Shown here: positions 1 through 6,827 of the stretch, in pieces | Layout of the letters: the number at the start of each line of letters is the position of its first letter | Numbering within the stretch: the stretch's first letter is position 1 | From: DASRVA01 sp035550715 | GTDB lineage: Bacteria > Gemmatimonadota > Gemmatimonadetes > JACCXV01 > JAHWKZ01 | Direction: 5' to 3' | DNA length: 8,999 nucleotides | Assembly (NCBI GenBank): GCA_035550715.1 | Contig: DASZOP010000214.1 | Span: 1 to 8,999 of the forward strand | The notes under the pieces: generated by a model | Database searches by the model: none | Seen by the model: only the letters and a program-made list of their open reading frames with translations | What the model was told of the DNA's origin: nothing | Made by a program: the position numbers and the translations under genes

Positions 1-506
1 ACTGTGCCAACGTGGGCGAAGACGTGATCGCCCGGGCCGTCCGCGACCCGGCCTCGGTTCCCGAGGTGGCGGCCCTGGCCGCCGCGGCCGCGGCCGAGGG
101 CGCCGGGCTGGTCGAGGTGTGCGGCGACCTGGAGGCCGAGCTGGCCACGCTGTCGCGCGAGGACCGCCACGCCTTCCTGGACGAGCTCGGGCTCCCGGAG
201 TCGGGGCTCAGGCGGATGATCCACGCGGCCTACGACCTCCTCGGGCTCCAGACCTTCTTCACGGCCGGCCCCAAGGAGGTCCGCGCCTGGACGATCCACC
301 GGGGCGACACCGCGGTCGACGCGGCGGGGGAGATCCACACCGACATGGCGCGCGGCTTCATCCGGGCGGAGATCGTCGGCTGGGACGACTTCCTGAGGGC
401 GGACGGGATGCTACAACGGGCGCGGGAGATGGGGCTCGTGCGGAGCGAGGGAAGAGATTACGTCATGGCGGACGGCGACGTCACGCTGATCCGCTTCAAC
501 GTGTAA
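1..506 (+). CDS. ychF: YchF/OLA1-type redox-regulated ATPase, C-terminal part (5' end outside window)
   Basis: This is the last ~168 residues of the universally distributed Obg-family ATPase YchF/OLA1, a cytoplasmic nucleotide-binding protein that associates with ribosomes and is linked to translation and stress responses. The reading frame is open to the left edge (first full codon at 3), and the text before the GTG at 12 reads C-A-N-V-G-E, the conserved strand after the G4 region, so that GTG is internal and not a start. The C-terminal TGS-like domain is plain: the family signatures TFFTAGPKEVRAW (here FFTAGPKEVRAW), AAGEIHTD, RGFIRAEI and the terminal DGDVTLIRFNV are all present. The full protein is normally about 360 residues, so slightly more than half, with the G domain, is missing here. 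The stop is TAA at 504-506. Identification is by family recall and is secure; the ribosome role is family knowledge. Confidence 0.96.
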   Translation, partial: CANVGEDVIARAVRDPASVPEVAALAAAAAAEGAGLVEVCGDLEAELATLSREDRHAFLDELGLPESGLRRMIHAAYDLLGLQTFFTAGPKEVRAWTIHRGDTAVDAAGEIHTDMARGFIRAEIVGWDDFLRADGMLQRAREMGLVRSEGRDYVMADGDVTLIRFNV

Positions 507-516
507 CCGTCGAGAA

Positions 517-523
517 GAGGAGG
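517..523 (+). promoter_or_regulatory. Strong Shine-Dalgarno (GAGGAGG) setting a GTG start
   Basis: GAGGAGG lies 5 nt before the GTG at 529, inside the 22-bp gap after the ychF stop. It fixes the start of the amidohydrolase and argues for translation from the same transcript as ychF, as no room is left for a separate promoter in the gap. Confidence 0.8.
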
Positions 524-528
524 GATCG

Positions 529-1803
529 GTGACCCGTTCAGCACGATGGCTCGGGTGGTTGATCGTCGCGGTCGCGTTGGCGCCTGTAGCCTCCCCGGCT
601 CAGGAGGGTCCGGTCGTCATTCGCGCCGCCCGCCTCCTCGACGTCGAGGGCGGTGCGATCCTGCCCGACGCCGTCGTCGTGGTCGAGGGGGAGCGGATCG
701 CCGCCGTGAATCCGGACGCGCTCCCGGCGGGCGCCGAGACGATCGACCTGGGGGACGTGACCCTTCTCCCCGGCCTGATCGACGCGCATACGCACCTGAC
801 CGGCGATCTGGAGGGGGATTGGGTGCACCGCGGGGTCACCGGCACCGCCGCCGAAGCGGCGCTCCGAGGGGCCCGGAATGCGCGGCGGACGCTCGAGGCC
901 GGGTTCACGACGGTGCGCGACGTGGGCGCTCCTGACTTCGCCGACGTGGCGCTGGCCCGGGCGGTCGACGCGGGGTGGATCCTGGGGCCGCGCATCGTCC
1001 CCGCAGGACACGCGCTGGGGATCACGGGCGGCCACTGCGACGAGACGGGATATGCCCCGGGGATCCTCGAGGGTGACTGGCGGACGGGGGTCGCGGACGG
1101 GGTGGACGAGGTGGTGAAGGCGGTCCGGTACCAGATCAAGCACGGAGCACGGGTGATCAAGGTCTGTGCGACCGCGGGGGTCCTGTCCCATGAGGCCTCG
1201 GTCGGCGCGCAGCAGTTCACCGAGGAGGAGCTCAAGGCGATCGTCGAGGAGGCGGCGCGGCACCGCATCAAGGTGGCGGCGCACGCCCATGGCACCGCGG
1301 GCATCAAGGCCGCCGTCCGCGCGGGGGTGGCCTCGATCGAGCACGGCTCCCTCCTCGACGACGAAGGGATCGCGATGATGAAGGAGCGCGGGACGTGGCT
1401 CGTTCCGACGACCTATCTGACCAGCCGCATCGATCTCGATGCGCTGCCGCCCGCGATCCGGGCCAAGGCCGAGGAGGTCATTCCGCTGGCTGTCGAGAAC
1501 CTGCGCCGGGCGGTCGCCGCCGGTGTGCCGATCGCGTTCGGCACCGACGCCGCGGTCTTTCCGCATGGGGAGAACGCCGGGGAGTTCGCCGCGCTGGTCG
1601 ACCGCGGGATGGACCCCCTGTCGGCGATTCGCGCCGCGACCGTCGACGCCGCCGAGCTCCTCGGGGTCGATGATCGGGGCCTCGTCGCGCCGGGCCGCCT
1701 GGCCGATCTGATCGCCGTGCCGGGGAATCCGCTCGAGGACGTGAACGTCCTCGAGGACGTCCGGTTCGTCATGCTGGGCGGGAAGGTCGTCAGTCGCCGG
1801 TAG
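529..1803 (+). CDS. Exported metal-dependent amidohydrolase (prolidase/imidazolonepropionase-like)
   Basis: This 424-residue protein is predicted to hydrolyse amide or peptide bonds outside the cytoplasm. Residues 1-24 form a Sec signal peptide: Arg near the N terminus, a hydrophobic core at about 8-20, and a likely cut after SPA, before Gln25. The rest is the COG1228 amidohydrolase fold, with a small beta domain (about 28-80 and the C terminus) around a TIM barrel. Visible metal-site residues are H87 and H89 (DAHTHL), K211 as the probable carboxylated lysine (VIKVCATAG), H252 (AAHAHG), H272 (SIEHG) and D340 (FGTDAA); this is the complete binuclear set. Characterised relatives of this type are Xaa-Pro, Xaa-Arg/Lys or hydrophobic dipeptidases, so an exported dipeptidase is the best guess; the substrate cannot be read here. 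It starts at a GTG behind a strong SD 22 bp after ychF. Its last 14 bp overlap the opposing c-di-GMP gene. Confidence 0.92.
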   Translation: MTRSARWLGWLIVAVALAPVASPAQEGPVVIRAARLLDVEGGAILPDAVVVVEGERIAAVNPDALPAGAETIDLGDVTLLPGLIDAHTHLTGDLEGDWVHRGVTGTAAEAALRGARNARRTLEAGFTTVRDVGAPDFADVALARAVDAGWILGPRIVPAGHALGITGGHCDETGYAPGILEGDWRTGVADGVDEVVKAVRYQIKHGARVIKVCATAGVLSHEASVGAQQFTEEELKAIVEEAARHRIKVAAHAHGTAGIKAAVRAGVASIEHGSLLDDEGIAMMKERGTWLVPTTYLTSRIDLDALPPAIRAKAEEVIPLAVENLRRAVAAGVPIAFGTDAAVFPHGENAGEFAALVDRGMDPLSAIRAATVDAAELLGVDDRGLVAPGRLADLIAVPGNPLEDVNVLEDVRFVMLGGKVVSRR

Positions 1804-3856
1804 TGGCGCTCTCGCGGCTGCGGGTCAGCGCCGGGGCGGCCACGGGCGGGCCCAGATGGTTTCCCTGGGCGAGCCCGCACCCCCTCGACTCCAGCCACGC
1901 CAGCGAATCCGGATGGTCCACACCCTCGGCGATGAGCGGGATCTCGAGCCCGCGGCAGAGACCGATCAATCCCTCCACGAGCCGCTCCTGGGACTCGTCG
2001 TGGCCGAGCCGGGTCACGAAGCACTTGTCCACCTTCAGGTAATCGGCCGGGAAGTCGACCAGGTACGCGAGCGCGGAGTGGCCGCGCCCGAAATCGTCGA
2101 TCAGGATCTTGAGCCCCAGATCGCGCAGCCGGCGGAGCGTGCGGACCGCTCCCTCCGGATCGCGTGTCGTTGCGCGCTCGGTGATTTCGATGGCTAGCCC
2201 TTCGCCGTGGATCCCCTCCTCGGCCAGGACGCTCTCCACGAAAGTCGAGAGCTGGGGATCCTCGAGGGTGGCCGGGGAGACGTTGACCGATACCCACTGC
2301 ACGTCGGGATGGCCCTGCCAGGCGCGTGATTGGCGGGCGGCGGCGCGGATCACCCAGCGGTCCAGGCGGCGCAGCATACCCGATTGCTCGGCGATGGCGA
2401 TGAATTCGTTCGCCTCGAGCAGCCCCCGCTCGGGGTGATGCCACCTCAAGAGGGCCTCCCATGCCACCGGCGCGCGGTCCGGGAGCCGGCAGATCGGCTG
2501 GTAATGGAGCTCGAGCTCCTGCCTCTGTAGCGACCCCCTGAGCTGCTCCTCGAGCCACAGCGCCTCTCTCAGGGTGGTCCGCGAGACCGGCTTGTAGAGC
2601 GCGATCCCGCTCTCCTCGGTGACGGACTGGTACATCGCCAGATCGGCCAGCGAGAGGAGCTCGTCGAACCGCTCGCCGTGCTCGGGGCAGAACGCGACCC
2701 CGATACGGCCATCCAGATGGAAGGCTTCTCCGGCCACCAGGAACGGCGTCGTCAGACACTCCTTGAGTCCGCGAGCCGCCGCCACGCCGTCCTCGATCCG
2801 GGGGACATTGACGAGGAGCACCGCGAACTCGTCGCCGCCCACCCGCGCTACGGTATCCGACGCGCGCACGCGGGAGCGGAGGCGTTCGGCGAGCTCGGTC
2901 AGCACGCGGTCGCCCACCGAGTGGCCGAACGCGTCGTTGATGCGTTTGAACCGGACCAGATCCAGGCACACCATCGCGACCCGCCCCTCCTCGCGAACCG
3001 CGCGCAGGATGGCCTTGGTCGTCATCTCCTGGAGGAGCCGCCGATTGGCCAGCCCGGTCAGCGGGTCGCGGAACGCCATCCGGACCAGGTCCTCCTCGAG
3101 GCGCTTCCGCTCCGTGATGTCGATCGCGGTTCCCACGATGGACGGCTCGCCCGTCTCCGGATCATCGACCAGCGTGGCGTTCTCGAGGGTCCAGATGGTC
3201 CGTCCATCGCGATGCCGGAGCCGCAGGACCGTGTTGGTGAGGCTCCCCTTCTCGACGACCTGCCGGACCCAGTCCTCGCGGTCCCGGGGATCGGGATACA
3301 CGTCGGCGGCCGAGAGGTGGAGGAGCTGCTCCCTGTCGTAGCCGAGCATGAGCGCCATCGCCGCGTTGACGTCACGGATCGCGCCGTCCAGGCTCACCCG
3401 ATAGACGCCGGCCACGTTGTGTTCGAAGAGCTGGCGGTAGGCTCGCGCTGAGACCTCGAGCGACTCGGTTTGACGCTTCCGCATGCTGATGTCGCGGATC
3501 ACTCCGGTGAAGTAGCGACGTTCCCCGGCCACGTACTCGCCGAAAGCGATCTCGGCCGGGTAGATCGAGCCGTCGCGGTGCCGGACGGGGAGCTCGATCG
3601 CCGACCAGTCCAGGTTCCGCCTCCCGGTGGCCAGGTAGCGGGCGAGGCCGTTCGCGTGCCGCTGACGGAGGTCCTCGGGGATGATGACGGTCAGCGGTCC
3701 GCCCATGAGCTCCTCCGGCTCGTAGCCGAACAGGTCCCGGACGGCCGGGCTGGCGTAGACGATCCGCCCCTCCGCATCGATCGTGAGGATGGCGTCGGCC
3801 ATGGAACTGGCGGCCGCTTCGAGGTGGCGCAGTGGGTTGAATCGAGGATCGGGCAT
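1790..3856 (-). CDS. PAS-PAS-GGDEF-EAL c-di-GMP phosphodiesterase/cyclase, possible heme-type PAS
   Basis: This is a 688-residue soluble signalling protein; no signal peptide or membrane segment is visible. Domain order: PAS1 (about 14-125), PAS2 (about 136-250), GGDEF (about 258-424), EAL (about 432-675). The EAL domain has every catalytic residue I would expect: E467 (EALLRW), N525 (NVS), E557 (EITE), D587-D588 (DDFG), K608, E644 (AEG) and Q664, so c-di-GMP hydrolysis is likely. The GGDEF motif is exact (340-344) and an inhibitory-site RxxD (RASD, 331-334) sits five residues before it. However, the usual D-x-D is D299-L-V301, and the usual MYxAK is changed to MYQSV, so cyclase activity is uncertain. 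PAS1 resembles the FixL/DosP heme PAS, with H67 at the proximal-ligand position; DosP has this same domain order. ATG start at 3856 with a modest AGGA 4 nt before it. It lies 115 bp after the amidohydrolase pair, with a possible promoter of its own. Confidence 0.94.
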   Translation of the reverse strand: MPDPRFNPLRHLEAAASSMADAILTIDAEGRIVYASPAVRDLFGYEPEELMGGPLTVIIPEDLRQRHANGLARYLATGRRNLDWSAIELPVRHRDGSIYPAEIAFGEYVAGERRYFTGVIRDISMRKRQTESLEVSARAYRQLFEHNVAGVYRVSLDGAIRDVNAAMALMLGYDREQLLHLSAADVYPDPRDREDWVRQVVEKGSLTNTVLRLRHRDGRTIWTLENATLVDDPETGEPSIVGTAIDITERKRLEEDLVRMAFRDPLTGLANRRLLQEMTTKAILRAVREEGRVAMVCLDLVRFKRINDAFGHSVGDRVLTELAERLRSRVRASDTVARVGGDEFAVLLVNVPRIEDGVAAARGLKECLTTPFLVAGEAFHLDGRIGVAFCPEHGERFDELLSLADLAMYQSVTEESGIALYKPVSRTTLREALWLEEQLRGSLQRQELELHYQPICRLPDRAPVAWEALLRWHHPERGLLEANEFIAIAEQSGMLRRLDRWVIRAAARQSRAWQGHPDVQWVSVNVSPATLEDPQLSTFVESVLAEEGIHGEGLAIEITERATTRDPEGAVRTLRRLRDLGLKILIDDFGRGHSALAYLVDFPADYLKVDKCFVTRLGHDESQERLVEGLIGLCRGLEIPLIAEGVDHPDSLAWLESRGCGLAQGNHLGPPVAAPALTRSRESATTGD

Positions 3857-3891
3857 CGTTCCTGGGTCGGGGGTGACGATCTTCGTGGAGC

Positions 3892-3920
3892 ATCAGCAAT
3901 TCTTGTGCCGGAGTCGTCAA
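3892..3920 (-). promoter_or_regulatory. Candidate sigma-70-like promoter for the c-di-GMP gene, overlapping a small palindrome
   Basis: Reading the minus strand, TTGACG (3920-3915) is followed after 17 nt by GCTGAT (3897-3892), a good -35 with a poor -10 (3 of 6 matches). It sits in the most AT-rich patch of the 115-bp gap (3857-3971) between the amidohydrolase stop and the c-di-GMP gene start. The -35 falls inside a perfect 5-bp inverted repeat, GTCGT-CAA-ACGAC, at 3913-3925. This could be an operator or chance. No clear terminator for the amidohydrolase pair is visible in the gap; only a GAGC-CGGC-GCTC mini-hairpin just after the stop. Confidence 0.3.
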
Positions 3921-3971
3921 ACGACCAGGGATGCATAGATCGGAGCGCCACGATCGGGGGAGCGCCGGCTC

Positions 3972-5267
3972 TCACCGGTGGCGGTATGCGGGCGGTCGCC
4001 CATCGTCGAGGGTCCGGTACCTCTCCAGCAGATCCGTCTGGCGCGACCGCATCGGGACGGGCCGGCCCCGGACCAGCACGGCTTCGGGAAGAGTCGAGGT
4101 CTCGAAAGGGTCGCCCGGCCACACGACCAGGTTGGCGACCTTTCCCGGCTCGATCGATCCGTAACGGTCGGCCACGCCGTAGATCTCGGCCGGCGTCAGG
4201 GTGACCGCACGGAGGGCGGCCTCGGGGTCGAGGCCGAAGCGGACCGCGTTCCCCGCTTCCTGGGCGATGGCGGGGGCGCGATGGTTCTCGAACGTGGAGA
4301 ACGCCACCCGGACGCCGGCGGCCGCCAGAAGGGCCGCGTTGTCGAAGCGCGCCCCCAACCTTTCGAAATCGGACGGGAGGCTGGTCAGGGGCTTGAGGAT
4401 GACCGGCGTGTCGTCGGCCGCCAGCGCGGCTGCCACCCTCCACGCCTCGGCGCCGCCCACGATCACCGGCCTGAACCCGTACTCACGGGCGAGCGCCAGG
4501 ACGGCCAGAATGTCGCTCGCCCGCTGGACCTGGACGAGCAGCGGGATCCGGCCCGACAGGACGGGCTGGAGCGCGGCCAGGTCGAGCCGGGACTCGGAGA
4601 GGTCCCGTGAATCGCCGGCGTCGAAGGCGGCCCTGTGGGCGGCCCAGAAGCGGGCATCCTCCAGAACCTCGCGGAGGCGGAGGGCCGCCCCGCCCCGGGC
4701 TCCGCCCGCGCTGGCCGCGCCGTCCTCGCCCAGCGCGGCGATCATGGCCGCCCGCGGCTCGGCGAGCATCTCGTCGGCGGTCTCCCCGGCCAGATCGATC
4801 ACCGCCGCCTGGCCCGCGATCAGCCCGCCGCGGGGTCCGGTGGCGACGGTCGTGACCCCGCCCGTCCGCGCCCAGGGGATCAGGGTCGAGCCCGGGTTCA
4901 GCCCGTAGGCGGGGTCGAAGGCGGCCGTGATCGGATCCTCCTCGTCGGCCAGCCGTTCGTCCCGTGTGGAGCCGACCAGGTCGACCTCCACCAGGCCGAT
5001 CGACGACCACGGGTCGAAGAGTCCCGGTGTCACCACCTTGCCGGTCGCGTCGATGACGCGTGCCGACGCCGGCGTCTCGACGGTCGTGCCGACGGCGACG
5101 ATCCGGCCATCGCGGACGAGGACGGTCGCGCCGTGGATCGGCGGGCCGGAGGCCGGCCGGACGGTGCCTCCCACGATCGCGATCTCCTGGGCGGCCGCCG
5201 GCGCGACGGCCGCGATAAGCGCGATCGCCGCGAAGGCCGCCCGACCCGCCGGCGCGGAGCCGCTCAC
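3972..5267 (-). CDS. Exported amidohydrolase-fold protein lacking metal ligands (predicted pseudo-enzyme)
   Basis: This 431-residue protein has a Sec signal peptide (core about 10-22, likely cut APAAA before Gln27) and the COG1228 amidohydrolase fold: N-terminal beta region (29-80), barrel, and a typical C-terminal return strand (SIEPGKVANLVVWPGDPF, about 371-388). It is a paralogue of the upstream lipoprotein but has lost the metal site. The PGIIDTHSHLG segment of the partner reads PGLFDPWSSIG here, so the two His become W87 and S89. The barrel His positions become Q248 and G271/G272, and the HTDD segment becomes STFE (324-327). Classical hydrolysis is therefore unlikely; a structural, substrate-binding or regulatory subunit for the partner is my inference. 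The start is the GTG at 5267, chosen because it gives a full signal peptide, has GGAGG 6 nt before it and overlaps the upstream TGA. The same frame stays open to 6248, but that extension is antisense noise inside the upstream gene. Confidence 0.9.
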   Translation of the reverse strand: MSGSAPAGRAAFAAIALIAAVAPAAAQEIAIVGGTVRPASGPPIHGATVLVRDGRIVAVGTTVETPASARVIDATGKVVTPGLFDPWSSIGLVEVDLVGSTRDERLADEEDPITAAFDPAYGLNPGSTLIPWARTGGVTTVATGPRGGLIAGQAAVIDLAGETADEMLAEPRAAMIAALGEDGAASAGGARGGAALRLREVLEDARFWAAHRAAFDAGDSRDLSESRLDLAALQPVLSGRIPLLVQVQRASDILAVLALAREYGFRPVIVGGAEAWRVAAALAADDTPVILKPLTSLPSDFERLGARFDNAALLAAAGVRVAFSTFENHRAPAIAQEAGNAVRFGLDPEAALRAVTLTPAEIYGVADRYGSIEPGKVANLVVWPGDPFETSTLPEAVLVRGRPVPMRSRQTDLLERYRTLDDGRPPAYRHR

Positions 5268-5279
5268 CGTTCTCCTCCC
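5264..5279 (-). promoter_or_regulatory. GTGA stop/start overlap with internal Shine-Dalgarno (translational coupling)
   Basis: On the minus strand GGGAGGAGAACGGTGA carries the SD (GGAGG, 5278-5274), a 6-nt spacer, the GTG start (5267-5265) of the ligand-less amidohydrolase, and the TGA stop (5266-5264) of the upstream lipoprotein. The SD lies within the last codons of the upstream gene. This implies coupled translation and a fixed ratio of the two proteins. Confidence 0.85.
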
Positions 5280-6697
5280 GATGGGTCGGCCGGGAGGATC
5301 CCGAGCTCGAAGTCGGTCGTCGGTTTTAGCTCGGTGCGGGAGCGGTCGTAGACCAGCGCTCCGTCGATGTAGACCAGGTCGGCGTGAGCGTAGACGCTGA
5401 ACGGGTCCCCCGACCAGACCACGAGGTCGGCGTTCTTGCCGGCCTCGAGCGTCCCGATCCTGTCCTCGAGGCCCAGCGCCCAGGCGGGGTTGGCGGTGAT
5501 CCAGCGCAGCGCCTCGTCGCGGGTGACGTCGAGTCCCGCCGTGCGCCCGTACGCCATGGCACGCGCGGCGTCCTGGTTCATGATCTGGATGCCGGTCGGG
5601 TCGTCGGTGTGGAGGATCGCCCGCGCGCCCGCGCCGGACACGAGGGCCAGATTCTGCGGTACCATGTCGAACGCCTCCATCTTGAACCCCCACCAGTCGG
5701 TCCACATCGACACCGCCACCGAGTCGCGCGCGAGGAGGTCCCGGATCTTGTACGCCTCGACGGCGTGGTGGAAGGACCGCACCCGGAAGCCGAACTCCCG
5801 GGCCAGGTTCAGCATGTTCACCATGTCGTCCGCGCGATAGCAGTGGTTCTGGACGAGCACCCGGCCGCGCAGAACTTCGGCGAGGGTCTCCTTCGCCAGG
5901 TCGCGCTCCGGCTCTTCGCCGCCGTGCCGGGCCCAGCGGTCCCACTTCTCGCGGTAGGCGGCCGCCTCGATGAACGCCTCCCGCATCCCGGCCCAGTTGC
6001 CCATCCGGGTCGAAGGGCCGCTCTCGTCGTAGACCCGCTTGGGGTTCTCTCCGCACGCCATCTTGAGGGCCATGGGGGCGCCGGGGAAGACCATCGCCTG
6101 GGCCGAGCGGTTGGGGACGTTCTTGACGGTGACGCCGCGGCCACCGATCAGATTGGCGCTGCCCGGCAGGATCTCGATGGTCGTGACCCCGCCCGCCAGC
6201 GCGCGCGTGAAGCCCGGGTCCTGCGGCCAGACCGAGTGGATCGCCCACACCTGGGCGGTCGTCGGATCGGTGGCCTCGTTGCCTTCCGAGAGAGCGTCGA
6301 CGCCGGGTGAAGGATAGACGCCGAGGTGCGAATGGGTGTCGATGATTCCGGGCGTCACGAACCGTCCGGCGGCATCCACGACCACCGCGCCCGCCGGTGC
6401 CTCCAGCCCGCGGCCGATGGCGGCGATCCGGCGATCCACGACGAGCACGTCGCCGCCCGCGATCTCCTCACCCGCGGCGGTCATGACCGTCGCGTTCCGG
6501 AAGAGGGTCGGGCTTGCCGGAAGGGGCTCGTAGGTCGACTCCCAGGCTCCGTTGGGGAAGCCGGCCAGCGCGCGGCGCACCTCGAGCGAGTCGCGACCGC
6601 CGGTCTCGCCGCCGGCATCGTCCCGTCCCGGGACCGAGGCGCATCCCGCTACGAGACAGATCGACAGCATCAGGACGAGTTTCGTCGAACGCGGCAT
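5264..6697 (-). CDS. Amidohydrolase lipoprotein with intact metal site
   Basis: This 477-residue protein begins with a lipoprotein signal (MPRSTKLVLM, hydrophobic core, lipobox VAGC with Cys19), followed by a Gly/Asp-rich linker (about 22-37), so it should be anchored on the periplasmic face of a membrane. Asp does not follow the Cys (A20-S21), which by the E. coli rule favours the outer membrane. The body is a COG1228 amidohydrolase. Visible metal-site candidates are H122 and H124 (IDTHSHLG), K212 in the family segment MACGENPKRVY, H285 (VQNHCYRADD), H310/H311 (SFHHAVEAY) and D365/D366 (LHTDDP). The C-terminal segment GTLEAGKNADLVVWSGDPF is typical. The substrate is unknown; relatives are annotated as imidazolonepropionase-like or dipeptidase-like. 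The ATG at 6697 is chosen over the far upstream ATG of the same open frame (to 7291), because it has AGGGAGG just before it and starts exactly at the signal peptide. First gene of a coupled pair. Confidence 0.92.
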   Translation of the reverse strand: MPRSTKLVLMLSICLVAGCASVPGRDDAGGETGGRDSLEVRRALAGFPNGAWESTYEPLPASPTLFRNATVMTAAGEEIAGGDVLVVDRRIAAIGRGLEAPAGAVVVDAAGRFVTPGIIDTHSHLGVYPSPGVDALSEGNEATDPTTAQVWAIHSVWPQDPGFTRALAGGVTTIEILPGSANLIGGRGVTVKNVPNRSAQAMVFPGAPMALKMACGENPKRVYDESGPSTRMGNWAGMREAFIEAAAYREKWDRWARHGGEEPERDLAKETLAEVLRGRVLVQNHCYRADDMVNMLNLAREFGFRVRSFHHAVEAYKIRDLLARDSVAVSMWTDWWGFKMEAFDMVPQNLALVSGAGARAILHTDDPTGIQIMNQDAARAMAYGRTAGLDVTRDEALRWITANPAWALGLEDRIGTLEAGKNADLVVWSGDPFSVYAHADLVYIDGALVYDRSRTELKPTTDFELGILPADPSGGER

Positions 6698-6701
6698 CGA
6701 G

Positions 6702-6708
6702 CCTCCCT
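6702..6708 (-). promoter_or_regulatory. Shine-Dalgarno (AGGGAGG) of the amidohydrolase lipoprotein
   Basis: AGGGAGG lies 4 nt before the ATG at 6697 on the minus strand. It decides the start at the lipoprotein signal against the much longer open frame. The 130-bp divergent gap 6698-6827 must hold promoters for both directions, but I see no convincing -35/-10 pair in it. Confidence 0.75.
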
Positions 6709-6827
6709 GAATCGACGGTCGGGGATGATCGGAGGAGGGGCGTACGGTAACGGAGGCCGGAAGCGCCGCCCACCGCCCCGCCGGGTGCTTGTCGCAGGCA
6801 CCGGCGAGGGACAGGTTCGCCCGCGGA

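Noticed and set aside
1413..2969. 518-codon minus-strand open frame across the c-di-GMP gene and the amidohydrolase end
   Set aside because: It is a frame-shifted shadow of the real EAL/GGDEF gene on the same strand, with no domain of its own.
3926..3971. Possible intrinsic terminator after the amidohydrolase pair
   Set aside because: Only a 4-bp GAGC/GCTC hairpin without a following T-run on the minus strand.
5268..6248. N-terminal extension (327 codons) of the ligand-less amidohydrolase frame
   Set aside because: It runs in another frame through the whole upstream paralogue; its Arg/Gly/Pro-rich text matches no domain, and the GTG at 5267 has an SD and a signal peptide.
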